Positions 37,717-49,600 of a DNA stretch of 64,000 bases are shown one piece after another. The stretch is from NCBI RefSeq assembly GCF_000189535.1, contig NC_015145.1:2604001-2668000 (forward strand), in the 5' to 3' direction. The DNA is from Pseudarthrobacter phenanthrenivorans Sphe3 (lineage in GTDB: Bacteria; Actinomycetota; Actinomycetes; Actinomycetales; Micrococcaceae). Below the pieces are notes generated by a model, which ran no database searches, was not told where the DNA came from, and worked only from the letters and a program-made list of their open reading frames with translations. The position numbers and the translations under genes are program-made. The number at the start of each line of letters is the position of its first letter. Position 1 is the stretch's first letter.

Positions 37717-39377
37717 ATCCGTTCCGGTGCGGAAACGCCAAGCAGGTCAAGGCCGTTGGCCAGCACCTGGCTGGTGGCGTCGTTGAGCCACAGGCGCGTG
37801 CGGTTGACATCGGTCACCGCTTCGTCGCCCATGGGGGCAATACGGCAGGCGTCGTACCAGCGGTGGTAGGCACCGGCGATGACCTCTAGGTGCCGGGCCA
37901 CCCGGTGCGGCTCCCGCAGTTCGGCGGCCTTGGCCACGATGGACGGGTAGCTGCCAAGGTAGGAGAGGAGCTCGTTCTCCGTGGCGTGGTCAAGGAGCGA
38001 GGCATCAAAGCTGTCCTTGCCGTCCACCTGGCGGTCCACGCCGGCGGCCACGGCGTTCCGCGCCGCGCCCCGCGAGCGGGCATGTGCGTACTGCACGTAG
38101 AACACCGGGTTCTCGTTGCTGTGCTTCTTGAGGAGCTCGGGGTCAAGGGTCAGCGGCGAATCTGCGGGGAAGCGGGCCAGGGAGTAGCGCACCGCATCCT
38201 TCCCGAGCCAGTCGATCAGGTCCTTGAGCTCGATGATGTTTCCGGCGCGCTTTGACAGCTTGGCCCCGTTCACGGAGACCAGTTGTCCAATGAGCACCTC
38301 GATGTGCACCTCGGGATCGTCGCCGGCGGCGGCTGCAATTGCCTTGAGCCGGTTGATGTAGCCGTGGTGGTCGGCGCCCAAAAGGTAGATTTTCTCGGTG
38401 AAGCCGCGGTCCTTCTTGGACAGGTAGTACGCCGCGTCTGCAGCGAAGTAGGTGGGTTCACCATTGGCACGGATCAGCACCCGGTCCTTGTCGTCGCCAA
38501 AGTCCGTGGTCCGCAACCAGACTGCGCCGCCGTCGTCGAACACGTGTCCCTGCTCGCGCAGGCGGGCGACGGCACTTTCGATGGCACCGGCGTCGTGCAG
38601 TTCCTGCTCGGAGAAGAACACGTCAAACTCGACGCCGAAGTCAGCAAGCGTGGATTTGATGTCCTTCATCTGCGCCTGGTATGCGGCGGCACGGATGACC
38701 GGGACGGCGGCGACTTCAGTCAGTTCGCGGATGTCCGGGTGCTCGGCAAGCACCTCGTGGCCGAGGTCGGCGATGTACTGTCCGGGGTAGCCGCCGTCGG
38801 GGACGGGGAGTCCGTGGAGCCTGTTGTAGACGGAGTGGGCGAAGACGTTCATCTGCGTGCCGGCGTCGTTGATGTAGTACTCAGCGGTGACATCGGCACC
38901 GGACGCACGCAGCACGCGGGCGATGGAGTCCCCCAGGGCAGCCCAGCGGGTGTGGCCGATGTGGAGCGGGCCCGTGGGGTTGGCAGACACGAACTCCATG
39001 TTGACGGTATGGCCGGCGAGCGCCGAGTTGGTGCCGTATTCCTTGCCGGCCTCGACAATAGCCTTTGCCAGCGCACCGGCGGCAGCGGCGTCCACCGTGA
39101 TGTTCAGGAAGCCCGGTCCGGCGATGTCAACGGCGGCAACGCCCTCGATGGCCTTCAGCCGGGTGCTGAGGACGGTGGCGAATTCCCGCGGATTGGTCCC
39201 TGCCTGCTTAGCCAGCTGCAGGGCGATGTTGGTAGCCCAGTCTCCGTGGTCCCGGTTCTTGGGCCGCTCCACGCGCACCTCATCAGGGACAGCTGATGCA
39301 GGGAGCGCAATATCGCCGGCGGCGACGGCGTCCTTCAGGCAGGCGGAGATGGCGAGGGAGAGTTCTTCGGGAGTCAC
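37713..39377 (-). CDS. argS: Arginyl-tRNA synthetase
   Basis: The 554-aa class I synthetase shows the HIGH motif in NPTGPLHIGHTRW (about 131-143), the KMSKS-like GAKLSKRAGN and the DALR anticodon-binding domain at the end. An N-terminal Add-1-type domain recognises the D-loop. It is the first gene of the argS-lysA-hom-thrC-thrB operon, an arrangement common in actinobacteria. The start is GTG 39377, with AGAGGG close upstream. Confidence 0.96.
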   Translation of the reverse strand: MTPEELSLAISACLKDAVAAGDIALPASAVPDEVRVERPKNRDHGDWATNIALQLAKQAGTNPREFATVLSTRLKAIEGVAAVDIAGPGFLNITVDAAAAGALAKAIVEAGKEYGTNSALAGHTVNMEFVSANPTGPLHIGHTRWAALGDSIARVLRASGADVTAEYYINDAGTQMNVFAHSVYNRLHGLPVPDGGYPGQYIADLGHEVLAEHPDIRELTEVAAVPVIRAAAYQAQMKDIKSTLADFGVEFDVFFSEQELHDAGAIESAVARLREQGHVFDDGGAVWLRTTDFGDDKDRVLIRANGEPTYFAADAAYYLSKKDRGFTEKIYLLGADHHGYINRLKAIAAAAGDDPEVHIEVLIGQLVSVNGAKLSKRAGNIIELKDLIDWLGKDAVRYSLARFPADSPLTLDPELLKKHSNENPVFYVQYAHARSRGAARNAVAAGVDRQVDGKDSFDASLLDHATENELLSYLGSYPSIVAKAAELREPHRVARHLEVIAGAYHRWYDACRIAPMGDEAVTDVNRTRLWLNDATSQVLANGLDLLGVSAPERM

Positions 39378-39422
39378 CCCTCTAGCCTACCGGGGGCCAG
39401 TGACAGCAAAGGAATTGGCGGG

Positions 39423-39448
39423 TTTCCTGTGCCCGAGGGCACAGGAAA
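39423..39448. promoter_or_regulatory. Perfect 12-bp-arm palindrome upstream of the FMN lipoprotein operon
   Basis: TTTCCTGTGCCC (39423-39434) and GGGCACAGGAAA (39437-39448) are perfect inverted arms around GA. It lies between argS and the rightward operon, about 105 nt before the lipoprotein start. It is followed by no T-run in either direction, which argues for an operator more than a terminator. Confidence 0.6.
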
Positions 39449-39490
39449 TGGCCATGTGCTGCACAGGTTGAACCAATACGCTGGCTTTGG

Positions 39491-39504
39491 CGTTGATATC
39501 AACG
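39491..39504. promoter_or_regulatory. Perfect 14-bp palindrome at the promoter of the FMN lipoprotein operon
   Basis: CGTTGATATCAACG is a perfect palindrome 49 nt before the ATG at 39553. TTGAAC (39468-39473) lies 17 nt upstream of it and could be a -35 element, so the palindrome would cover the -10 region. This is the expected position for a repressor site. Confidence 0.55.
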
Positions 39505-39552
39505 TACCCATTGGCCGCTTCCCCCTGGGATCCCCGACGAAATGAGAGCCCC

Positions 39553-40023
39553 ATGAGACCCTCAGTCCGCAAGAGTTTCTACGCTGGAATCGCAGGCCTG
39601 TCCCTGGCAGGAGCCGTAGCAGGTTGCGCACCGTCACCCGGCACCGGGACGCAGGCATCCCCCACGTCCGATGGCAGCGCCAACGGAACCAGCACGTCCG
39701 CAGGCTCCACGTCCGGCGGCGGCACCGGCTCATACAAAGACGGAACCTACAGCGCCGATGGGACCTACGTTTCGCCCAACGGCACCGAGAGGGTCGGCGT
39801 GCAGCTGACGCTCGCTTCGGGAACAGTGACGGATGTGCAGATCACCCAGCACCCGTCCAACCCGAATACGCGCAAGTTCCAGGGGGAATTCGCGGGCGGG
39901 ATCGCAGCGCAGGTGGTGGGCAGGAACATTGATGAGCTGAAAGTGTCCAAGGTTGCCGGCTCATCCCTCACCAGCGGCGGCTTCAACCAGGCGCTGGAGC
40001 AGATCAAATCGGAGGCCCGGTAA
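39553..40023 (+). CDS. FMN-binding domain lipoprotein
   Basis: The 156-aa protein has a signal peptide with the lipobox AVAGC (Cys25), a Ser/Thr/Gly-rich linker, and an FMN_bind domain (about 60-156) with YKDGTYSADGTYVSPNG and AGSSLTSGGFNQAL near the end. In this family ApbE attaches FMN through a phosphoester to a Ser or Thr in that last region. The next gene is an ApbE. It should be a flavoprotein on the outer face of the membrane that carries electrons from the third gene of the operon. The ATG 39553 gives the complete signal peptide. Confidence 0.88.
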   Translation: MRPSVRKSFYAGIAGLSLAGAVAGCAPSPGTGTQASPTSDGSANGTSTSAGSTSGGGTGSYKDGTYSADGTYVSPNGTERVGVQLTLASGTVTDVQITQHPSNPNTRKFQGEFAGGIAAQVVGRNIDELKVSKVAGSSLTSGGFNQALEQIKSEAR

Positions 40024-40026
40024 GCG

Positions 40027-40899
40027 GTGCCGGAGACAGGCTGGAAGGACTTCCGCTTCGAAGGGATCGGTACCAGCTGGGAGATATCCACGCCCCGGCC
40101 CCTCGATCCGCCGCTGCGGAGGCGCCTTCTTGGCCTCGTGGAGCGGTTCGACGCCGACTGGTCCCGTTTCCGGGCCGATTCCCGCGTGGCTGCCCTGGCC
40201 AGGGACGCGGGCCAGTATGGATTTCCCACCGAGGCCGGTCCGCTGGGCCGGCTCTACCGAAGCCTGTTCGAAATCAGCGGCGGGGCGATGACCCCGCTGA
40301 TCGGCACCAGCCTTGAGCGGCTGGGCTACGACGCCGGCTACTCCCTCCAGCCCTCCGGTTCCCCCGAGCCGGCGCCGGCCTGGGACGACGTACTGGAGTG
40401 GACAGGGACAACCCTCACCACCACAGCTCCGGTTGTGCTGGACATCGGGGCCGCCGGCAAGGGACTGCTGGTGGATCTGCTGGCCGCCGAGCTGGAAGCA
40501 GCCGCAGTTGACGCCTTTATCGTCGATGCGGGCGGGGACCTGCTGGCCCGGGGCCGTGCTCCCGTCCCCGTGGCCCTGGAACATCCCTACAACCCGGCGC
40601 AGGCGATTGGCGTGGTGCAGCTTGCGGACCACGCGCTGTGCGCCTCGGCCGCGAACCGCCGCGCCTGGGGCGACGGGCTGCACCATGTCCTGGATGGAAC
40701 CACCGGCCGGCCCGTCCAGACTGCTGTTGCCACGTGGGCCATGGCCGAAACGGGCATGCTCGCGGACGCGCTGGCCACGGCGCTGTTCTTTGTCCCCGGC
40801 ACCGCGCTCGAGCATGCTTTCGACTTCTCGTGGCTGGTGGTTTTCTCCGATGGGAGTGCTGCCTATTCCGCCGGGTTTGAAGGGACACTGTTCACATGA
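40027..40899 (+). CDS. apbE: FAD:protein FMN transferase
   Basis: The 290-aa enzyme transfers FMN from FAD onto Ser/Thr of partner proteins. Seen are RFDADWSRFRADSRV, the core LDIGAAGKGLLVD (about 138-150), VDAGGDLLARG, and the metal-binding end ETGMLADALATALFF. No lipobox is visible, so it is probably cytosolic or loosely membrane-associated. The start is GTG, 3 nt after the lipoprotein stop, and the gene overlaps the next by ATGA. It probably flavinylates the lipoprotein and perhaps the membrane subunit. Confidence 0.9.
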   Translation: MPETGWKDFRFEGIGTSWEISTPRPLDPPLRRRLLGLVERFDADWSRFRADSRVAALARDAGQYGFPTEAGPLGRLYRSLFEISGGAMTPLIGTSLERLGYDAGYSLQPSGSPEPAPAWDDVLEWTGTTLTTTAPVVLDIGAAGKGLLVDLLAAELEAAAVDAFIVDAGGDLLARGRAPVPVALEHPYNPAQAIGVVQLADHALCASAANRRAWGDGLHHVLDGTTGRPVQTAVATWAMAETGMLADALATALFFVPGTALEHAFDFSWLVVFSDGSAAYSAGFEGTLFT

Positions 40900-42440
40900 G
40901 TCCTGTTGATACCCCAAGAACGGGCCCTGCCCCGTCCTTGGTTGCGCGGTTGGATACTGTCCTTGGCCGGTTCACCATGTACCGCCTGGTGCTTTTGGTC
41001 CTGGCGGTGCTGGCCGTCTACAGCCTGGTGCTCGAAGCTCTGGGCTGGCTGACGTTCGGCCTGCCGGAGATGCTGGCGCACCTGGTGCTCTGCCTTGGAC
41101 TGACGTACGGCTCCAACAGGGCCCTGGCCGCCTTGTTCAGGGTCCGGCCGCACTCGGAATCCTCGCTGGTCACCGGACTGCTGCTCTATTTCCTGTTCTG
41201 GCCGTCCTTCGTTCCCATGGATGCAGCAGGCATCGCGCTGGCTTGCCTGCTCGCATCGGCGTCGAAATATGCACTTGCATGGCGGGGACGGCACGTGTTC
41301 AACCCCGCGGCGGCAGGTGCTTTCGTGACGGGCCTTACCGGCCTCAATATCGCCACCTGGTGGGCCGCCACACCGGCCATGCTGTGGCTGCTGGTCCCGG
41401 GGGTGGCCCTGGTCCTGTACCGCACCCGGAAGTTCCTCATGGCCTCAGTCTTCATGGTGGTGGCGGGCACCATCATCACGGCGGAACTGCTCCAGGCCGG
41501 GGTGTCCGCCGGGATGGCGCTGTGGCAGTCGCTTGCCCAGCGGCCGTTGCTGTTTTTCGTGGGATTCATGCTCACGGAACCGCTGACGCTGCCCCCGAGG
41601 CGCTGGCAGCAACTGGCGTTGGCTGCACTCGTGGGCGTGGTGTTCGCGGTCCCGTATAACCTCGGCTTCCTGGCCAACTCACCGGAGGCGGCACTGCTGC
41701 TGGGCAACCTCTTGGCTTTCCTGGCAGGTCAACGCGGGCGTGTGGCGCTCCGGTTTGCGGGGACCAGGCAGCTGACGCCAACCACCACCGAGTTCTCCTT
41801 CGAGCCGGCCCGTCCCGTCCGCTTCGTGCCGGGACAGTACATGGAGCTGGACCTGCCGCACCTGAAGGCGGACCGGAAAGGCCGGCGCCGGGTGTTCAGC
41901 CTGACAGGGTCACCGGACGAACGCCTGGTGAAGTTCGGGGTCCGGACCGCGGAGCCGTTGTCGGCGGCCAAGAAAGTCCTCCTTGGCCTCCGGCCCGGCG
42001 ACGAAGTGACCGCCACCTGCGTGAGCGGGGACTTTGTCCTCCCCCGCGATCCGCAGCAACCGGTGCTGCTGATTGCGGCGGGAATCGGAATCACCCCCTA
42101 CCTCTCGCACCTCTCCTCGGGCGGATTGCGTGGACGGGACGCCGTCCTCCTCCTCCTCGCCAGGAGCGCGGACGAAATCCCCTATGCGGAGGAGCTTGGG
42201 GCGGCAGGCGCCAGAGTGCTGGTACATGTCGCGGATGGTTCCGCCCCGCCGTCCACCATGGAGCCCGTCTCCTGGAACGGAACCCGGCTGGACGGCGGGA
42301 CGCTGCGGGAGCTGGTTCCGGACGTCGCCAGGCGTGAAGTCTTCATCTCGGGATCTCCTGCCAGCGTGGCTTCCCTGCGCCGCGCCGCCAGGCAGGCGGG
42401 GGCGAAGCGGGTGCACGTGGACTCCTTCTCCGGCTACTGA
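40896..42440 (+). CDS. NqrB/RnfD-like membrane domain fused to ferredoxin-NADP reductase-like domain
   Basis: The 514-aa protein has six to eight membrane helices in residues 28-275, resembling RnfD/NqrB, with FVGFMLTEPLTLPP where NqrB and RnfD carry the covalent FMN Thr. Then comes an FNR module: FAD-binding RFVPGQYMELDL and RRVFSLTG, NAD(P)-binding LIAAGIGITPYLSHL and the closing VFISGSPASV. No iron-sulfur motif is seen. It should accept NAD(P)H electrons inside and pass them through flavins to the outer lipoprotein. The ATG overlaps apbE by 4 nt. The final acceptor is unknown. Confidence 0.85.
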   Translation: MSPVDTPRTGPAPSLVARLDTVLGRFTMYRLVLLVLAVLAVYSLVLEALGWLTFGLPEMLAHLVLCLGLTYGSNRALAALFRVRPHSESSLVTGLLLYFLFWPSFVPMDAAGIALACLLASASKYALAWRGRHVFNPAAAGAFVTGLTGLNIATWWAATPAMLWLLVPGVALVLYRTRKFLMASVFMVVAGTIITAELLQAGVSAGMALWQSLAQRPLLFFVGFMLTEPLTLPPRRWQQLALAALVGVVFAVPYNLGFLANSPEAALLLGNLLAFLAGQRGRVALRFAGTRQLTPTTTEFSFEPARPVRFVPGQYMELDLPHLKADRKGRRRVFSLTGSPDERLVKFGVRTAEPLSAAKKVLLGLRPGDEVTATCVSGDFVLPRDPQQPVLLIAAGIGITPYLSHLSSGGLRGRDAVLLLLARSADEIPYAEELGAAGARVLVHVADGSAPPSTMEPVSWNGTRLDGGTLRELVPDVARREVFISGSPASVASLRRAARQAGAKRVHVDSFSGY

Positions 42441-42520
42441 ATCAAGGCGATTTTCCCTTGCGGGCCACCTTACTGCTAAGCTCTAGGACGTCCCGCCGGC
42501 AACGGCAGGAACCCCGGATT

Positions 42521-42596
42521 GCCCTCGTAGCTCAGGGGATAGAGCGTCTGCCTCCGGAGCAGAAGGTCGTAGGTTCGAATCCTATCGAGGGCACCA
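42521..42596 (+). tRNA. tRNA-Arg (anticodon CCG)
   Basis: The cloverleaf is complete: acceptor GCCCTCG (42521-42527) pairs with CGAGGGC (42586-42592), the anticodon stem is TCTGC/GCAGA with loop CTCCGGA and anticodon CCG at 42554-42556, and the T arm contains GGTTCGAATCC. The discriminator is A and CCA is encoded. It reads CGG codons, which are frequent in this GC-rich genome. Confidence 0.97.
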
Positions 42597-42602
42597 GCTG
42601 AG

Positions 42603-42640
42603 AAGCACCACGGTCTGTTGACCGGGGTGCTTTTCTTTAT
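42603..42640 (+). terminator. Intrinsic terminator after the tRNA
   Basis: An outer stem AAGCACC (42603-42609) with GGTGCTT (42626-42632) encloses an inner stem CGGTC (42611-42615) with GACCG (42620-42624), followed by TTCTTTA. It lies seven bases after the tRNA. Confidence 0.85.
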
Positions 42641-42805
42641 TCCGGCCGGTTTCCGGGCAACAACCCTGCCAACGCCCCGCCACCTGCACAGCGTAAGCTG
42701 CGAATCCCGCAAGCCGGACGTCCGCCCTGCTTTGACCAAGAGTGCCTGCGGAGGATTGTCAGTGCCTCCTCGTAGTCTGGGTTCACCAAGTTGAGGGGGT
42801 ACGCC

Positions 42806-43858
42806 ATGCATGGTCCGTTCTGTTCGATTGTTCCGCCCTACCTGCTGAGGCGGCTGGCCAAACAGGCTTCGCCGGAGTTTTCTTCGGCGGCCAGGGCAGC
42901 CAAGGAAGCACTGGGGCACGTGGAGTCATTCCATTCGGCGCGGACCAAACCCGCGCCGGATGTGCCGGCGGGAGTCCGGCAGGCAAAGCCCGGCCCGGCG
43001 AACCGAAGCATCTATGACGCGGAGGGCTCCGAAATACTTCCGGGCAAGCTGGTGCGGAAGGAGGGCGGGACTGTCACGGGCGATCCCGCCGCCGACGAGG
43101 CCTACGACGGACTTGGCCACACGCACCGCCTGTACGCTGACGTCTTCGGCCGGAACTCCATTGACGGTGCAGGCCTGCCACTCAACGCCACCGTCCACTT
43201 CGGAAAGCTCTACGACAACGCCTTCTGGGATGGAAGCCAGATGGTCTTCGGCGATGGTGACGGCGAAGTATTCCAGCGTTTCACCAAATCCCTCAGCGTC
43301 ATCGGCCACGAACTGGCGCACGGCGTCACCCAGTACTCAGCCGCACTGGCCTACCGGAACCAGGCGGGCGCCCTGAACGAATCGATGTCGGATGTCTTCG
43401 GCGCGCTGGTGGAGCAGTACGTGAAAAACCAGACCACGGCTGAAGCGAGCTGGCTGATCGGTGAGGGGCTGTTTACCGCCCACGTGGAGGGCAGGGCGCT
43501 GCGTTCCATGAAGGCCCCCGGAACGGCGTACGACGACGACGTGCTGGGTAAGGATCCCCAGCCGGACTCAATGGATACGTACGTCAAAACCAGTGCCGAC
43601 AACGGCGGCGTGCATATCAATTCCGGCATCCCCAACCGCGCCTTCTACCTGGTGGCCGAATCCCTGGGCGGAAATGCCTGGGACTCACCCGGGCGCATCT
43701 GGTACGAGGCGCTGACCGGAGGATCGCTGCCACCCGCGGCCACGTTCAGGGTCTTTGCCCGGGCCACAGCCGCCGCCGCGGTGGAACTCTTCGGCTCGGG
43801 GTCGCGTGAGCATGACGCCGTGCGGCAGGCGTGGGAAACTGTGAAGGTCAAGGTTTAA
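42806..43858 (+). CDS. M4 family metalloprotease, protealysin type
   Basis: The 350-aa zinc protease has HELAH (168-172) with a third ligand Glu192 in NESMSDVFG, and a C-terminal thermolysin fold with the catalytic His likely in the DNGGVHINSGIPN block. The short N-terminal stretch FCSIVPPYLLRRLA is the conserved prosequence motif of protealysins, which lack a long propeptide. No signal peptide is visible, so secretion would need a non-classical route or act on intracellular targets. ATG 42806 follows GAGGGGG. An emfourin-like inhibitor gene lies 61 nt downstream. Confidence 0.92.
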   Translation: MHGPFCSIVPPYLLRRLAKQASPEFSSAARAAKEALGHVESFHSARTKPAPDVPAGVRQAKPGPANRSIYDAEGSEILPGKLVRKEGGTVTGDPAADEAYDGLGHTHRLYADVFGRNSIDGAGLPLNATVHFGKLYDNAFWDGSQMVFGDGDGEVFQRFTKSLSVIGHELAHGVTQYSAALAYRNQAGALNESMSDVFGALVEQYVKNQTTAEASWLIGEGLFTAHVEGRALRSMKAPGTAYDDDVLGKDPQPDSMDTYVKTSADNGGVHINSGIPNRAFYLVAESLGGNAWDSPGRIWYEALTGGSLPPAATFRVFARATAAAAVELFGSGSREHDAVRQAWETVKVKV

Positions 43859-43867
43859 CGGACGCCT

Positions 43868-43900
43868 GGCTGCCGCATTTCCGGTTCCCAGGCGGCAGCC
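43868..43900 (+). other. Switchable hairpin between the protease and inhibitor genes
   Basis: GGCTGCCGC (43868-43876) pairs perfectly with GCGGCAGCC (43892-43900). An alternative stem, GCCTGG (43864-43869) with CCAGGC (43888-43893), uses overlapping bases, so only one can form at a time. A further CCCC/GGGG pair lies near the inhibitor ribosome site. There is no T-run. Confidence 0.6.
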
Positions 43901-43919
43901 AACCCCAAGGGGCCACGCC

Positions 43920-44249
43920 ATGAAGATCAGTGTTGAGCGGACCGGAGGAATCGCGGCGTTGACCAAGGTGTGGACCGTGGAAGCCCAATCGGAAAGCGCC
44001 CTTAATCGCTGGCAGCCCATTGTTGAAGCATGTCCCTGGGATTCCGTACCGAGGACACCCAGGGCCGCGGCGCAGGAGTTCGCCGGGGCCCAGCCGGACC
44101 GGTTCATCTATTCCATCCGGGCAGGACAGCACCGGGCCGCGCTTCCTGAGCGGGCGCTCACAGGTCCGTGGCGGGTCCTGGTGGACAGCACCCGGGCGGC
44201 GGCCGAGGAGGCCCGCGGCGCGCAAAGCGATGGAACAGCGCCTGGCTGA
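43920..44249 (+). CDS. Protealysin inhibitor, emfourin type
   Basis: The 109-aa protein starts MKISVERTGGIAALTKVWTV, the pattern of emfourins, and has a C-terminal ALTGPWRVLVDSTRAAAEEA. Emfourin genes sit next to protealysin genes and their products bind and block the protease. Position and size support the call; the sequence of the family is poorly conserved. The ribosome site AAGGGG lies 7 nt before the ATG. No signal peptide is visible, so both partners seem to be intracellular. Confidence 0.8.
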   Translation: MKISVERTGGIAALTKVWTVEAQSESALNRWQPIVEACPWDSVPRTPRAAAQEFAGAQPDRFIYSIRAGQHRAALPERALTGPWRVLVDSTRAAAEEARGAQSDGTAPG

Positions 44250-44277
44250 TACGGCCGGCCGTGGGGGCCTGACAGTG

Positions 44278-45246
44278 TTACACCGCTTCAGCCAGCTGGC
44301 CGCGGAAGGCCCGGCGGTACGCCTGGGGGCTGGTATCCAGGACCTTGGCGAAGTGGTGGCGCAGCAGGACAGGGTGTCCGAAGCCTGATTCCCTGGCAAT
44401 CTCCTCGATGTTCAGGTCCGTTGATTCAAGCAGGTCCTGGGCGCGGAGCACCCGCTGGGAGTTGAGCCAGGCAGCAGGCGTTGCGCCGGTCTCGGACCTG
44501 AACTTCCGTGCGAAGGTCCTGGGGGACATATGGACGCGCGCCGCAAGTTCGTTCACCGTGTGCTCCCGGTCCAGGTTCTCAACCATCCAACGGAGCAGTT
44601 GCTCCATGGGCGCGGAACCGCAAGTGGGCATGGGCCGGTCGATGAACTGTGCCTGGCCACCGTCGCGGTGCGGGGGGACCACCATGTCCCGGGCAATTGC
44701 CGCAGCCACGTGCGCGCCCAGTTCTACGCGCACCAGGTGGAGGCAGGCGTCGATACCCGCGGCCGTGCCTGCGGAGGAAATGATGTTTCCGTCCTGCACG
44801 TACAGGACGTTCTCGTCCACCTGGACGCGGGGATACTCGGCGGCCAGTTGACCGGAATAGTGCCAGTGGGTGGTGCAGCGGCGGCCATCGAGCAGTCCTG
44901 CCCGGGCCAGGGCAAAGGCGCCTGAGCAAATGGACATCACCCAGGCACCCCTGGCGTGGGCGGCGCGCAGGGCGTCCAGGACGGATTCGGGCAGATCGTC
45001 GTCCCTGCCGTAGGGGGCCATGATGACCAGGTCGGCGTCCCGGGTTGCCTCAAGGCCCAGGCTGACGGTCATGGACATACCGGCCTTGAGCGGGACAGTG
45101 CCCGGGACAGGTGTGCAGACGCGGAAGTCAAAGGCCGGGACGCCGCTCCCCCGGCCGGATCTGTCGATGCCGAACACCTCGCAGGCGGTGCCGAACTCGA
45201 ACATCGAGAAGTTGGGGACCACGATGACAGCCACTGATTTCAGCAT
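44278..45246 (-). CDS. GlxA-type transcriptional regulator (DJ-1/PfpI domain plus AraC HTH)
   Basis: The 322-aa protein has a DJ-1/PfpI-like domain (about 5-175), including the cysteine-elbow motif MSICSGAFALARAGLLDG, and two C-terminal helix-turn-helix motifs of the AraC type (HTVNELAARVHMSPRTFARKF and NIEEIARESGFGHPVLLRHHF). Such proteins control amino-acid or choline catabolism genes. The start ATG 45246 is the only Met near the expected end of the DJ-1 domain. Its targets are not evident from the neighbours; it is convergent with emfourin. Confidence 0.9.
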   Translation of the reverse strand: MLKSVAVIVVPNFSMFEFGTACEVFGIDRSGRGSGVPAFDFRVCTPVPGTVPLKAGMSMTVSLGLEATRDADLVIMAPYGRDDDLPESVLDALRAAHARGAWVMSICSGAFALARAGLLDGRRCTTHWHYSGQLAAEYPRVQVDENVLYVQDGNIISSAGTAAGIDACLHLVRVELGAHVAAAIARDMVVPPHRDGGQAQFIDRPMPTCGSAPMEQLLRWMVENLDREHTVNELAARVHMSPRTFARKFRSETGATPAAWLNSQRVLRAQDLLESTDLNIEEIARESGFGHPVLLRHHFAKVLDTSPQAYRRAFRGQLAEAV

Positions 45247-45327
45247 GCTTCCATTGTGGCAGGAATTTTAGCTTTTTGGGCATTTCTGCCACTTTTTCCT
45301 TTATCCCGCCAGGAGCAGCATGGAGGC

Positions 45328-45495
45328 ATGGAAATCCTCGCAACAATCCTGATCGTCCTGCTCCTCCTCGTGCTCTCCGCCACCGCTTCTGCCTTGCTGC
45401 GGGATGGCCGCGGCCACACACCACCGGTCGAGTCCCACGAGGCCTGGTCCGCCTTGGACCTTCCCAGCACCAACTACACGCTGCGCATCTTCTAG
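45328..45495 (+). CDS. Small single-span membrane protein, unknown function
   Basis: This 55-aa reading starts MEILATILIVLLLLVLSAT, one hydrophobic helix of about 20 residues, followed by a basic stretch and a soluble tail ending STNYTLRIF. AGGAG lies 12 nt before the ATG, and GGAGG lies directly against it; neither spacing is ideal. It precedes hrpA by about 80 nt. I do not recognise a family. The reading is supported by its clean topology but could be chance. Confidence 0.5.
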   Translation: MEILATILIVLLLLVLSATASALLRDGRGHTPPVESHEAWSALDLPSTNYTLRIF

Positions 45496-45576
45496 CCGGC
45501 ACCGCCGGAACAGGGAACGCAACTGCCGCCAGCCAGCGCGGGAAGCCCGGGCTCCCGCAGTAGACTGTCAGCAGAC

Positions 45577-49548
<3,972 letters not shown>

Positions 49549-49561
49549 CCCAAGGAGATGG

Positions 49562-49594
49562 AAGGCCGTCCCGGCCTGCTCCGGGACAGCCTTT
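49562..49594. terminator. Terminator-like hairpin between hrpA and the HIT gene
   Basis: GTCCCGG (49568-49574) pairs with CCGGGAC (49581-49587). After one mismatch the stem continues with AAGGC (49562-49566) and GCCTT (49589-49593), giving a 12-bp stem flanked by A on one side and T on the other. It can serve both convergent genes. Confidence 0.65.
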
Positions 49595-49600
49595 CCGCCG

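Noticed and set aside
42521..42640. tRNA-Arg as an attachment site of an integrated element
   Set aside because: I saw no repeat of the tRNA 3' end downstream and no integrase. The neighbouring genes look ordinary in composition.
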